DNA of 64,000 nt, from positions 223,532-287,531 of the forward strand of contig DASRER010000022.1 of assembly GCA_035651995.1 (NCBI GenBank), written 5' to 3'. Below are positions 1-9,149 of the stretch, in pieces. Source of the stretch: Terriglobales bacterium (GTDB taxonomy: Bacteria; Acidobacteriota; Terriglobia; Terriglobales; Acidobacteriaceae). The notes below the pieces were generated by a model that ran no database searches, was not told the DNA's origin, and saw only the letters and a list, made by a program, of their open reading frames with translations. A program made the position numbers and the translations under genes. Every line of letters starts with the position of its first letter. Within the stretch, counting starts at the first letter, position 1.

Positions 1-49
1 CAAGCAGCAGCTTCGCCGCATGATCTCGTCAACCAGCGTCTGGAGATAG
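1..49 (+). CDS. 3' end of an upstream gene (partial, identity unknown)
   Basis: Reading from base 2 gives a short open frame of 15 codons ending in TAG at 47-49, twelve bases before the start of the next glycosyltransferase. It would be the C-terminal tail of a gene that starts outside the window, plausibly another member of the same polysaccharide operon. The tail is too short to assign to a family, and the frame could be open by chance. Confidence 0.3.
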   Translation, partial: KQQLRRMISSTSVWR

Positions 50-61
50 TCGCCGCCGCTC

Positions 62-1045
62 ATGGACGTCTCCATCGTTATCGTCAACTGGAACTCCATT
101 GAGTTCCTGACGAAGTGCGTCGAGTCCATCTACGCGACCACGCATCGCCTGAGCTACGAAATCGTGGTCGTCGACAACTCTTCGGCCGATGATTTCACCG
201 CTTTCTCGCAGCGCTACCCCCAGGTCAAGGTCGTGCAGGCCGGACGCAACCTCGGGTTTGCCGGCGCCAACAACCTGGGAACCGAGCACACCAGCGGCGA
301 CAAGATCCTGTACCTGAACCCAGACACGCTGGTGACCGGCAACGCAATTGAACAGATGGCGGCGCGGCTTGACGCTCCCGAGGTTGGCGCCGTCGGCTGC
401 CGCCTTTTGAACGGCGACATGACGCTGCAGATGAGCGCGGTGCAACCGTACCCGACCATCGTGAACCAACTGCTTACGCTCGATTACTTCAAGCGGCGCT
501 GGCCGATGTTCCCTCTTTGGGGGATGCGCGCCCTGTACGCGCCAGATTCGCCGGCCGCCAATGAGGTGGAGGTCATCTCCGGCGCCTGCCTCATGGTGAA
601 GCGTGCCGTGCTGGAGAAAGTGGGCGTGTTCAGCACCGAGTACTTCATGTACGCCGAAGAAATTGACCTGTGCTACCGGATTCGCCGCGCCGGCTGGGTC
701 CTCTCCTACCTGGGCGACGCGGAAGTGGTGCACTTCGGCGGGCAGAGCACCAAGAAGAAGGGCGACGGCTTTGCCGACGTGATGATGCGAGACTCGGTTT
801 TCAAGTTCCTGCGTAAGTTTCGCGGCAAGACTTACGCAGCGTGTTATCGCGGAGCGATGTTTTTCAGCGCGATAGCGCGCCTGATCGTGCTGGGGCCGCT
901 AGTCGTCGTCCGGGGCATGCTGCGGGGTGGCGACGACGTTGCCCGTGCGTTCAACAAGTGGAGAAAGATTGCGACCTGGAGCCTTGCTCTGCAGTCCTGG
1001 ACACATACGGTAGCGCGTGCGCGGACGACGGCGGTGAAGAGCTGA
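62..1045 (+). CDS. glycosyltransferase family 2 (rhamnosyltransferase-like)
   Basis: A 327-residue GT-A fold transferase that would move a sugar from a nucleotide donor to a growing polysaccharide or lipid-linked acceptor at the cytoplasmic membrane. The N-terminus has the GT2 hallmark of strand, VNWN and the VVDNSS motif (around residues 36-41), followed by NLGFAGANN, which is typical of WbbL/rhamnosyltransferase-like GT2 proteins. The acceptor region holds GACLMVKR and FMYAEEIDLCYR. A hydrophobic stretch near residues 270-290 could be a membrane anchor. The stop codon overlaps the next start by one base (TGATG), so it is probably translated together with the amidotransferase. Donor and acceptor cannot be read from sequence. 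Confidence 0.9.
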   Translation: MDVSIVIVNWNSIEFLTKCVESIYATTHRLSYEIVVVDNSSADDFTAFSQRYPQVKVVQAGRNLGFAGANNLGTEHTSGDKILYLNPDTLVTGNAIEQMAARLDAPEVGAVGCRLLNGDMTLQMSAVQPYPTIVNQLLTLDYFKRRWPMFPLWGMRALYAPDSPAANEVEVISGACLMVKRAVLEKVGVFSTEYFMYAEEIDLCYRIRRAGWVLSYLGDAEVVHFGGQSTKKKGDGFADVMMRDSVFKFLRKFRGKTYAACYRGAMFFSAIARLIVLGPLVVVRGMLRGGDDVARAFNKWRKIATWSLALQSWTHTVARARTTAVKS

Positions 1046-2982
1046 TGTGCGGCATTTGCGGCAAGATTAATTTCGACGCCAACGCGCCGGTCGACTCCAG
1101 CGCGCTGCGCTTTATGATGGACGCCATGGCCCATCGCGGGCCCGACGAAGACGGCGTTCATCTCTCGCGCAATGCCGGGCTGGGCCACAAGCGGCTGTGC
1201 ATCATTGACCTCAGCAGCGGGCAGCAGCCCATGGCCAATGAAGATCAGAGCATCTGGATCATCTTCAACGGCGAGATTTACAACTACAGGGAGCTGCAGA
1301 AGTTCCTGCTGAACAAGGGGCACCGGCTGCGCACCGCCTCGGACACCGAAGTTATCGTCCATTTGTACGAGGAATTCGGCGAGGGCTGCGTGGCCAAGTT
1401 GCAGGGCATGTTCACCTTCGCCCTGTGGGACACGAAGAAGGGCGTGCTCCTGCTCGCGCGTGATCGCGTGGGCATCAAGCCGCTGTACTACTGCGTCACC
1501 GCTGACTCGCTGCTCTTTGGCTCGGAAGTGAAGGCGATCCTGGCCGAAGGGTCCGTGCAAATCGAGCTGAACCCTGCAGCGCTCGATACCTTCCTCACCT
1601 TCGGCTACGTTCCCGGCGAGGAAACGCTGTTCCGCGGCATCGAAAAGCTGCAGCCTGGGCACTACCTCACGGTCTCAAGGGGCGCGGTGAAGGTCACGCA
1701 GTACTGGGACCTGCAGATACCCAATGCGAAGCGCACGCAGTCGTTCGAAGAGAACGTGGAGGCGCTTCGCGAGCTGCTCGGCCAGTCGGTGCGCGATCAC
1801 ATGATCAGCGATGTGCCGGTTGGCATACTGCTCAGCGGCGGCGTCGACTCGACGGCCGTGCTGAGCTACGCGGTGGAAGCCTCCAGCCAGCCGCTGAGCA
1901 CGTTCACCATTGGCTTTGGCGAGCACGATGGCGCCGACGAACGGTTGCCGGCTCGCCTGGTGGCCAGGCAATTTGGCACCCAGCACTACGAAACCACCAT
2001 CACCTCGCGCGATTTCGCCGACTGGCTGCCGTCGTTCGTCTGGCACATGGAAGAGCCGGTGTGCGAGCCGCCCGCGGTGGCCCTTTACTTCGTCTCCAAG
2101 CTTGCGCGGAAGCACGTCACGGTATTGCTCTCGGGCGAAGGCGGCGACGAGGCATTCGCCGGCTACAGCACGTATCGCAACATCGTCTGGCTGGAAAGAA
2201 TGAAGCGGCTGCTGGGCCCCTTCAGCAAACCGGCGTCGGGAGTGGGCAGGCTTCTGGGAGCGCTGGCAGGAAACAAGCAGCTGCAGCACTACGCGCCGCT
2301 GTTGGCCACGCCACTGGAGAAGTATTACTACAGCCGCTCTTCTGACCCGCTGGCGTTCTTCAACCGGAATCGTGCCTCGCTGTATTCGTCCGACTTCCTC
2401 GCCCAAGTCCACACCAACGGCCATGCCAAGCTCTCTGAGATGCTGATGACGGCCTTGGGATCAGCCGACGCGCTATCGAAGATGCTCTACGTCGACACCA
2501 AGACCTGGCTGCCCGACGACCTGCTGGTGAAGGCCGACAAGGTCACCATGGCAAACTCGGTCGAGTTGCGCGTGCCGCTGCTGGACCATCATGTTCTGGA
2601 GTTTGCCGCATCGCTGCCGTCGTCCCACAAGCTGCACGGCATGCGGACCAAGCACGTCCTGAAGCAGGCCATCGCGCCGCGAGTTCCCAAACCGATCCTG
2701 GAGCGGCGCAAGACAGGGTTCCCGGTCCCCTATGAGCGCTGGCTGCGCTCTGACCTGAAGCCGTTCGTTGCCGGCGTGCTCACCGACCCCCGAACCACAG
2801 CCAGAGGCTACTTCAAGCGCGACCTGGTCGAGCAGCTCCTGAGGGAAAACTCCCCTGAACGCAACTATTCAAAGGAGATATTCTCGCTACTGATCCTCGA
2901 GCTGTGGCACCGGGGGTTCGCCGATCGGGCGTCGGCACGGCCGGCCGGCGGGCTAACCCCTTCTGTGACCGCACATGCCTGA
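1045..2982 (+). CDS. asnB: asparagine synthase (glutamine-hydrolysing) type amidotransferase
   Basis: A 645-residue AsnB-family protein. The start at 1045 is chosen because it places MCGICGK at the N-terminus, with Cys2 as the Ntn glutaminase nucleophile; the frame is open further upstream, but those residues would block Cys2. The glutaminase domain (about 1-210, with AHRGPD and NGEIYNY) is followed by the synthetase domain with the PP-loop LLSGGVDST and the acidic SGEGGDEAFAGY segment. The family converts aspartate to asparagine. In exosortase/polysaccharide loci, paralogues occur as amidotransferases thought to amidate sugar acids or attached groups, and the context here favours that role. 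It overlaps the upstream GT2 by one base. Confidence 0.9.
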   Translation: MCGICGKINFDANAPVDSSALRFMMDAMAHRGPDEDGVHLSRNAGLGHKRLCIIDLSSGQQPMANEDQSIWIIFNGEIYNYRELQKFLLNKGHRLRTASDTEVIVHLYEEFGEGCVAKLQGMFTFALWDTKKGVLLLARDRVGIKPLYYCVTADSLLFGSEVKAILAEGSVQIELNPAALDTFLTFGYVPGEETLFRGIEKLQPGHYLTVSRGAVKVTQYWDLQIPNAKRTQSFEENVEALRELLGQSVRDHMISDVPVGILLSGGVDSTAVLSYAVEASSQPLSTFTIGFGEHDGADERLPARLVARQFGTQHYETTITSRDFADWLPSFVWHMEEPVCEPPAVALYFVSKLARKHVTVLLSGEGGDEAFAGYSTYRNIVWLERMKRLLGPFSKPASGVGRLLGALAGNKQLQHYAPLLATPLEKYYYSRSSDPLAFFNRNRASLYSSDFLAQVHTNGHAKLSEMLMTALGSADALSKMLYVDTKTWLPDDLLVKADKVTMANSVELRVPLLDHHVLEFAASLPSSHKLHGMRTKHVLKQAIAPRVPKPILERRKTGFPVPYERWLRSDLKPFVAGVLTDPRTTARGYFKRDLVEQLLRENSPERNYSKEIFSLLILELWHRGFADRASARPAGGLTPSVTAHA

Positions 2983-3159
2983 CCGGGCCAGCACCTAACC
3001 CATTGTAACTAGGTGGTTTATTACGGGAGTTTCGGGCAGCCGCAAGCCCGGTTCTACTACTTTCGAGAGGGTCTGCGCTATTACGTTGTGTGGTAATATC
3101 CCCCGAATAATGACGGCTACCCTCAGCCGTCCAGCCAAAGTTTAGACGGAGATTTCAGC
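2983..3159 (+). promoter_or_regulatory. 177-bp regulatory gap with operator-like dyad and hairpin
   Basis: This gap separates the amidotransferase from the secreted beta-helix gene. It contains a perfect 6-bp inverted repeat, TATTAC at 3079-3084 and GTAATA at 3093-3098 with an 8-base spacer, and another TATTAC half-site at 3019-3024. A TAATAT hexamer at 3094-3099 could be the -10 box, so the dyad would cover the promoter. Further down, GACGGCT (3112-3118) and AGCCGTC (3125-3131) form a 7-bp hairpin in the probable leader. GGAG at 3148-3151 is the ribosome-binding site. No convincing -35 was found. Confidence 0.45.
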
Positions 3160-4497
3160 GTGAAGCTGTTGCTGCGTAGTCTTGTCTTTATCGGGCTTTT
3201 GTTGCCTCTCGGCGCCTCAGCCACCACCTACTTTGTCACGCCGGCCGGGAGCGGCACCACCTGCACTGCGGCGGCGCCTTGCTCGCTGACCACCGCGGCG
3301 GGCAAAACGAATCCCGGAGACATCGTTCAGCTTGCGCCGGGAACCTATTCGGGCACTTTTTCGATTACGCGGTCGGGCTCAGCCGCGGGAGGGAAGATCA
3401 CCTACCGCGGACACGACGGCACCGGCTGCCCGACAACGCCCCTTGCCGACAAGAACTCGCGCGGCGTGCGTCCCGCCCCAACAGCCGTTGTGACCGGCGG
3501 TTTTTCGATTTCGGCCAGCTTCATTCGTATTGAGTGCGTCAAGGCGATTGCCAACCCCATCGCCTTCACCAACGGAACACGATCGGACATTGACCTGCTG
3601 GACAGTTATATGGACGCGTCTACGAACCCCGGCCACGGCAAGATCTTCGGCGCGGAAGGCTGCGACAGCAGTGATGAAACCTGCTTTGCTTCGAACATCT
3701 TCGCGGCCCGCAACTACGCGTTCGAGCCGTCTCTCAGCTTCTACTTGCGGTGCAACAACTGCACTATCCAGGACAACGAGAGCGAACGGCCAATCAACGC
3801 CGGTGACGGCGATCACGTGCAATTCTTCGGCAATAACCTGACGTTCCAGGGAAATTACTTCCATGGGAGCGTCTTCGCCGATGCCGTAAACGCGCACACC
3901 GATTGCTTCCAGTCCTGGAACATCGGGCAGCTCGGTGAAGTAGCCCGGAACATCACGATTACGCGCAACACCTGCATGAATATCGATGAATGCGTGCTCG
4001 TGCGTAACCTGGGCTCGACCAGCAGCCACCAGAACTTCACGATTACCAATAACCTGTGCGCGTTCTCGCGCATCGGCGGCAACATTCAGGGTGATGGCGA
4101 GCTGGAGAACGTGGGCGGCACCAACAACGTGCTGCACAACACCTACATTCAGATGACGCAGGGCTTCGACAACGGCACGGTCGCCAACTTCAAGAACAAT
4201 CTATTGGCGAACGGCGCGCAGCTTGTGGTTGAGTGCAACGGCGCCTGCGCTTCCGTGTCGCAGAGCAACAACCTGAACCTCGGTTCCAACCTGTCGTCGT
4301 TCGTGAGCGCCGCCACGTCGGACTTCCACCTGTCGAGCTCGGCGAGCACCGCGATCAACCGCGGCGCCACCGGGCTTGGCATCACGATCGACCACGACGG
4401 CAACCCGCGCGACTCGCTGCCCGACATTGGCGCGTTCGAGTTCGGATCAGCGAATACGCCGCAGAGTCTGACGAACGTGCAAGTGACGGTTCGCTGA
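3160..4497 (+). CDS. secreted right-handed beta-helix (pectate-lyase-like) protein
   Basis: A 445-residue exported protein. The start is a GTG with GGAG eight bases upstream. Residues 1-22 form a signal peptide (MKLLLRSLVFIGLLLPLG, then ASA before TTYFV). The body shows the repetitive NITITRNTC / NFTITNNLC / NNLTFQGNYF pattern of parallel beta-helix proteins, with many cysteines (about 20), which suggests disulfides outside the cytoplasm. The C-terminal DHDGNPRDSLPDIGAFEF motif is common at the end of bacterial choice-of-anchor/beta-helix proteins. Such folds are used by polysaccharide lyases and epimerases, so it may trim or bind the exopolysaccharide; catalytic residues were not identified. 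It has its own promoter region and a strong terminator downstream. Confidence 0.75.
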   Translation: MKLLLRSLVFIGLLLPLGASATTYFVTPAGSGTTCTAAAPCSLTTAAGKTNPGDIVQLAPGTYSGTFSITRSGSAAGGKITYRGHDGTGCPTTPLADKNSRGVRPAPTAVVTGGFSISASFIRIECVKAIANPIAFTNGTRSDIDLLDSYMDASTNPGHGKIFGAEGCDSSDETCFASNIFAARNYAFEPSLSFYLRCNNCTIQDNESERPINAGDGDHVQFFGNNLTFQGNYFHGSVFADAVNAHTDCFQSWNIGQLGEVARNITITRNTCMNIDECVLVRNLGSTSSHQNFTITNNLCAFSRIGGNIQGDGELENVGGTNNVLHNTYIQMTQGFDNGTVANFKNNLLANGAQLVVECNGACASVSQSNNLNLGSNLSSFVSAATSDFHLSSSASTAINRGATGLGITIDHDGNPRDSLPDIGAFEFGSANTPQSLTNVQVTVR

Positions 4498-4526
4498 ACT
4501 CGCTTTGCATCTGAAGGCTGCGACCA

Positions 4527-4558
4527 CGGCGGAGCATCAAAATTGGCTCCGCCGTTTT
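4527..4558 (+). terminator. rho-independent terminator after the beta-helix gene
   Basis: A perfect 9-bp stem (CGGCGGAGC at 4527-4535, GCTCCGCCG at 4546-4554) with a 10-base loop is followed by TTTT. It lies 29 bases after the stop of the beta-helix gene and just before the O-antigen ligase-like gene, so the two are probably separate transcription units. Confidence 0.8.
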
Positions 4559-4607
4559 GCAGCGTCTAAACGCTCAGGCGGCTGATCCAGCCGTCCGCTC
4601 CAACATC

Positions 4608-5972
4608 ATGGAAACCCAGCAGATCGCATCGGCGAGCCCCTTCGGGTTGGCGCTCACTATCCTGATGGGTGTTTTGCTGCTGGCGCTGCCGCGGAAGCAC
4701 GCGATCATCCCGCTGGCCTTCATCACCTGCTATACGACGTTTGGCCAGAACATCTATATCGCCGGCATGAACTTCTACATGCTGCGCGTCCTGGTCTTGT
4801 TCGGGTTCCTCAGGCTGCTGGTCCGACAAGATGCGCGGAGCTTCGGCTGGATGAGGATGGACACCGCGGTCCTGGCCTGGTCGACGTGGAGCGTGATTGC
4901 GTACACACTGCTGTGGCAGACATCGGCGTCGCTGATCAACGCGCTTGGGTATGCTTACGACGCGCTGGGGCTCTACTTTCTCAGCCGCGCTCTGATCCGG
5001 GAAGTCGAAGACATCAAGCACGTTTGCCGCGTTTTTGCCGTCATGCTGGTTCCGCTGGCGCTGTGCATTTGCGTCGAGAAGGCAACCGGCCGGAATCCGT
5101 TCTACGTTCTCGGCGGCGTGCCTGAGTTCACCGAGCTTCGCGAAGGTGTGCTGCGCTGCCAGGGACCGTTTCGTCATCCGATTCTCGCCGGCTCGTTTGG
5201 CGCCGCCTGGTTTCCGCTCTTCGTGGGACTGTGGTGGCAGGGCCGCGGCAACCGTGCGATGGCGTTGCTGGGAATCGCATCGTCAGGCATCATCACCTTG
5301 CTCTCCGGCTCGAGCGGACCCGTGGGAAGCCTGCTGGCAGCCGTGGTTGGCCTCATGATGTGGCGCTTCCGCAATTACATGCGGCTGGTCCGCTGGGGAT
5401 TCGTCCTGTCGATCATCGCGCTCGATGTGGTGATGAAGGATCCGGTTTGGTTCATTTTCGCCCGCTTCCGGTTCTTCTCTGGATCGACCGGCTGGCACCG
5501 CAGCTGGCTGATCGACCGCACGATCGCCAATTTCTCCGACTGGTGGCTGGTCGGCACCAAGAGCGTTGCCGAGTGGGGCGTGTACGCCGGCGACGTAACC
5601 AATCATTTCATCGAGCAGGGAGCGCGCTCCGGCTTCTTCACGCTGCTCTTGTTCGTTTGGGTTGTGGTTCTCGCATTCTCGCAGATCGGCCGGGCGGTGC
5701 GCGGCGCCCGGAATGAGCTGCGGAAGGTCCAGATGCTCGTGTGGGCCGTCGGATGCTCGCTGCTGGCGCACCTGGTGAACTTCTGGAACGTAAGCTACTT
5801 TGATCAGAACGTCGTGAACTGGTATCTGGCACTGACGATGAGCACGGCCGCGTTCGCGGTCTACTGCCGTGCTTCGGCCGCAAAGAAGGTCGAGGTTGGC
5901 GCAACCGACGTCGGCGACGAAAATCTCGATCTGGTCCCGGCTCTTCCCGAAATGCAGCATCCGCAGCCCTGA
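4608..5972 (+). CDS. O-antigen ligase/polymerase-like integral membrane protein
   Basis: A 454-residue polytopic membrane protein with about ten to twelve hydrophobic segments. A large periplasmic loop lies around residues 300-350 (FSGSTGWHRSWLIDRTI, with conserved Arg/His), as in the Wzy/WaaL/O-antigen ligase family (Wzy_C). That family polymerises or transfers undecaprenyl-linked glycans on the outer face of the inner membrane; exosortase loci often carry such a gene. The open frame reaches back to a TTG at 4557, but that codon lies inside the upstream terminator, so ATG 4608 is preferred. Whether it acts as polymerase or ligase cannot be decided. Confidence 0.75.
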   Translation: METQQIASASPFGLALTILMGVLLLALPRKHAIIPLAFITCYTTFGQNIYIAGMNFYMLRVLVLFGFLRLLVRQDARSFGWMRMDTAVLAWSTWSVIAYTLLWQTSASLINALGYAYDALGLYFLSRALIREVEDIKHVCRVFAVMLVPLALCICVEKATGRNPFYVLGGVPEFTELREGVLRCQGPFRHPILAGSFGAAWFPLFVGLWWQGRGNRAMALLGIASSGIITLLSGSSGPVGSLLAAVVGLMMWRFRNYMRLVRWGFVLSIIALDVVMKDPVWFIFARFRFFSGSTGWHRSWLIDRTIANFSDWWLVGTKSVAEWGVYAGDVTNHFIEQGARSGFFTLLLFVWVVVLAFSQIGRAVRGARNELRKVQMLVWAVGCSLLAHLVNFWNVSYFDQNVVNWYLALTMSTAAFAVYCRASAAKKVEVGATDVGDENLDLVPALPEMQHPQP

Positions 5973-6013
5973 GCGGCTCGCGGCAACGCTGCGCGACAAT
6001 CGCGGCGGAAATC

Positions 6014-7054
6014 ATGGTAATCCACAGCCTGGATCCGTTGACCGACCCCCGATGGCCTGAATTCCTCGAACGCCATCCCAAGGCGTCGGTGTTCCACAGC
6101 GTCGGATGGCTGCGCGCGTTGGCCGTGACGTACGGTTACCGGCCAGTGGTGCTGACTGGCTCCGCGCCTGGCGAGCCGTTACGTAACGGAGTTCTGTTCT
6201 GCGAGGTCAAGAGTTGGATCACGGGGCGCCGACTGGTCTCGGTGCCGTTCTCCGATCACTGCGATCTGCTGCTGCAGGAACCTGGCGATGGTGGCGAGTT
6301 CGTCGAATTCCTCAGCGCTGAAGTCAAGCGCCAGGGCCTCAAGTATGTCGAGTTCCGGCCGCGGACCGAGTTTGGCGGTGAGGCCGCTCATCTCACCAGG
6401 TCAGGGGATTTTGTCCTTCACACGGTCAACCTTGACCGCAGCGAGCAGGAAATCCTGGAAAGCTTCCACAAGGATTCCATCCGCAGAAAGATAGCGCGAG
6501 CCGAGCGCGAGAAGCTGACCTTCGAAAAGGGAGTCAGCGCGGAGCTCCTGGAGGGCTTTTATCGCCTGATGGTAATTACCCGTAAGCGCCACGGCCTCCC
6601 ACCAGCGCCCATTGCATGGTTCTCCAGCCTGATTCGTAATCTGGGCTCGGCGGTACAGATCTGGATCGCGTGCCGCGAGCGGCAGCCGGTCGCGGGCATG
6701 CTGACCCTGTCGTTCAAGGATTCCACGGTCTACAAATACGGCTGCTCGGATGCGCGCTACAACAACCTGGGTGGGATGCCGTTCTTGTTCTGGATGAGGA
6801 TTCTGGCAGCCAAGGCAGAGGGCAGCCGCGAGCTCGACCTCGGACGCTCCGAAGCCGACAACATGGGGCTGATTACCTTCAAGCGCAGACTCGGCGCCAG
6901 CGAGTCGCCCCTCACGTACTGGAGGCTGCCGGCGAACCCCAGAGCCGAAGCGGCGCCCGGTGGATTCCTCGCCTTTTCGAAGCGGGTCGCGGTTCATACA
7001 CCGGATTGGCTGCGCATTGGAGTGGGCCATCTTCTGTATAAACACCTCGGTTGA
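6014..7054 (+). CDS. FemAB/GNAT-family protein of the exosortase/PEP-CTERM type
   Basis: A 346-residue protein of the FemAB-related GNAT superfamily. The N-terminal half carries the pattern SVFHSVGWLRAL and the segment ESFHKDSIRRKIARAERE. The second half has the acetyltransferase-like core YKYGCSDARYNNLGGMPF followed by LDLGRSEADNMGLITFK, typical of the subfamily associated with PEP-CTERM/exosortase loci. Members are thought to transfer aminoacyl or acyl groups to a polymer; the substrate is unknown. It sits 41 bases after the O-antigen ligase-like gene and 52 bases before a secreted deacetylase-like gene, consistent with one operon. Confidence 0.8.
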   Translation: MVIHSLDPLTDPRWPEFLERHPKASVFHSVGWLRALAVTYGYRPVVLTGSAPGEPLRNGVLFCEVKSWITGRRLVSVPFSDHCDLLLQEPGDGGEFVEFLSAEVKRQGLKYVEFRPRTEFGGEAAHLTRSGDFVLHTVNLDRSEQEILESFHKDSIRRKIARAEREKLTFEKGVSAELLEGFYRLMVITRKRHGLPPAPIAWFSSLIRNLGSAVQIWIACRERQPVAGMLTLSFKDSTVYKYGCSDARYNNLGGMPFLFWMRILAAKAEGSRELDLGRSEADNMGLITFKRRLGASESPLTYWRLPANPRAEAAPGGFLAFSKRVAVHTPDWLRIGVGHLLYKHLG

Positions 7055-7106
7055 CGGCGCGCGGTACTTGCCAAAGGCGCGTCGCAAGAAAGCTAACAGC
7101 GTCTTG

Positions 7107-9149
7107 ATGCCTTCCTTTCGACCAAGCAGATTGAGCAGCGCAGGACCTCTTCTAGGCATGGCAGTATTGCTGCTGTGCGGTTGCCTCTCTTATGCCGCGG
7201 AGATCCTCGTGATCCGCACGCCCGATGCCGCTGACGAGGCGGAGCAGATCAAGGGCATTGCCGAATTCTATGGCCTGGGCATCCATGCCGTGGATGCCTC
7301 CTCCGTACAGTCTGTAGCGCAGGCGTTAACTCGCCTCGCGGACAGACATACCGTCGCGGTGCTGGTGGCGCAGGACGCGCTGCCAGCATTGCGAAGGGAC
7401 GCCGTCGTCAACGCGCTGCGCCGGCCAAACAAGGCCATTCCGCTCATGATTTTTGATATCCACGGCAATTCGGAACCCCTGAACTCGTGGTCTGACGGCG
7501 CGGTGCGCGGATGTGGGACCTCATCGCCGGCGCCGGCCGGAGCTGTGTTGGTGATCGACAAGGACGCGGCGATAGCGCGCAATCTGGCTGGCTGGCGCTT
7601 GCCGGCAGTTTCCGCGCCAGCGTGTGATCTGCAACCCGCCGAAGGACGCGCCCAGAATCTGATCGTCGCGCAGGCAGGCGCCTGGCGAAGCAGCATCCTG
7701 GTGCGCACGCAATCGAGGCCAGGCGAGGTGTACTACGCAGCTCGCATGGTGCGCTCCGGGGAGCCGATCAAGGTGGCCCCGCTGGCCCTCCCGGAGGTTT
7801 TTTCTTCGGCGGCGACTTATTTCCTCTTTTTCCGGCATGCGGCCGGTGACTATGCGTGGCATTACGACGCGCAGTACGCCAATCTGACCATCGATGACCC
7901 GTGGCTGACCGAACCCTACGGCCACCTTGCGTATGGAGCTTTGCTCACGGAGATGCAGAAGCACCGCTTCCATACCACGATTGCCTTCATCCCGTGGAAC
8001 TTTGATCGCAGCGAGCCGGACGTCGTCACGCTGTTTCGCGAGCACCCAGAGCACTACTCTATCGCCGTTCACGGCGACGACCACACGCACCAGGAGTTCG
8101 GTCTTAGCAGCACGCCACGCGAGCACGTGGCAAAGATCAAGCAGGCCGTGGCGAGAATGGAAAAATTCTCTTCACTCACGGGGCTGCCCTACGATCGCTT
8201 CATGGTCTTTCCGCACTCCGTCGGACGCGAAGAGTCATTCATTGACCTCAAACGCTATGGATTCTTGGGGACAGCGAACTCCTTGAATGTTCCGTCTGAC
8301 AAGCCGTTTCCGACCGACCCGGAGTTCCTGCTTCGGCCATTCACGCTGCGCTATGCGAACTTCCCCAGCCTCTTCCGGTACTTCGGGGAGGGGCAAATCC
8401 GCCGTCTCGATGTCGCGATCCAGATTTTTCTTGGCAATCCGGTCTTGCTGTACGGACACGAGGGACTGTTTGAAGACGGCCCCACAGCGTTCAATGGCAC
8501 CGCGGACTTCATCAACCGTTTGCAGCCTGCAACGCGGTGGGCAAGTCTGGGAACAATTGCCCGGCACCTGTACCTGATCCGTCTGCGCGACGACGGCGGC
8601 TACGACGTCCGCATGTTCTCGCCTGAAATGGTGCTCAGCAATCCGGGTCCCCGGGATGCAGTGTTCCATGTCGAGCGGCCGAACCGAAACGCGATTGCCT
8701 CGGTCGTGACCGTAGACGGTGAGCCGGCGCCGATCGACAATACCGGCTCGCCCCAAAGGATGCGTTTGTCGATTCCGGCGGGGCAATCGAGGACTGTCCG
8801 AATCACCTACCAGAACGACCTGGACCTGGCGCACGAGGACATCAGCAAGTCGAGCCTGTACTCACGGGCCCTCCGGTTGGCCTCGGACTTTCGCGACTTG
8901 TACCTGCTTCGTTCCAGAGTCGGTCGCATGCTGGCGGATGCGTACTATAGCAATGGGCTGGATTCCTTCGAGCTCCGCCTCGAACGGCAGTGGCCCTCCT
9001 ACCTGGCGATGTTTACGGGGCTGGCGGCCCTGGTCTGGTATGTCCGGCGCCGCCTGCGAAAAAAGCGCGCGGTGAGAACAGCCAAACAGGCCCGCACTGA
9101 GCATCTTCACGCTGCACCCTCGTCGGTGGTCGCGCCCAGCAATGACTGA
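7107..9149 (+). CDS. membrane-anchored polysaccharide-deacetylase-like protein
   Basis: A 680-residue exported protein. The start at ATG 7107 gives a signal sequence (residues about 10-31, GMAVLLLCGCLSYA); the LCGC stretch could alternatively be a lipobox. The central part has NLTIDDPWL and SIAVHGDDHTHQEF, which match the acidic and histidine motifs of NodB-type (CE4) deacetylase folds, and VMVFPHSVGREESF. A transmembrane helix near residues 630-650 (YLAMFTGLAALVWYV) is followed by a very basic tail (RRRLRKKR), so the catalytic part should face the periplasm. Its start lies after the end of the FemAB gene. It overlaps the next GT2 by eight bases. It could deacetylate the nascent exopolysaccharide. 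Confidence 0.65.
   Translation: MPSFRPSRLSSAGPLLGMAVLLLCGCLSYAAEILVIRTPDAADEAEQIKGIAEFYGLGIHAVDASSVQSVAQALTRLADRHTVAVLVAQDALPALRRDAVVNALRRPNKAIPLMIFDIHGNSEPLNSWSDGAVRGCGTSSPAPAGAVLVIDKDAAIARNLAGWRLPAVSAPACDLQPAEGRAQNLIVAQAGAWRSSILVRTQSRPGEVYYAARMVRSGEPIKVAPLALPEVFSSAATYFLFFRHAAGDYAWHYDAQYANLTIDDPWLTEPYGHLAYGALLTEMQKHRFHTTIAFIPWNFDRSEPDVVTLFREHPEHYSIAVHGDDHTHQEFGLSSTPREHVAKIKQAVARMEKFSSLTGLPYDRFMVFPHSVGREESFIDLKRYGFLGTANSLNVPSDKPFPTDPEFLLRPFTLRYANFPSLFRYFGEGQIRRLDVAIQIFLGNPVLLYGHEGLFEDGPTAFNGTADFINRLQPATRWASLGTIARHLYLIRLRDDGGYDVRMFSPEMVLSNPGPRDAVFHVERPNRNAIASVVTVDGEPAPIDNTGSPQRMRLSIPAGQSRTVRITYQNDLDLAHEDISKSSLYSRALRLASDFRDLYLLRSRVGRMLADAYYSNGLDSFELRLERQWPSYLAMFTGLAALVWYVRRRLRKKRAVRTAKQARTEHLHAAPSSVVAPSND

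Noticed and set aside
2983..3159. c-di-GMP (GEMM) riboswitch in the leader
   Set aside because: Although hairpins are present, the conserved GEMM core and tetraloop-receptor segments are not recognisable.
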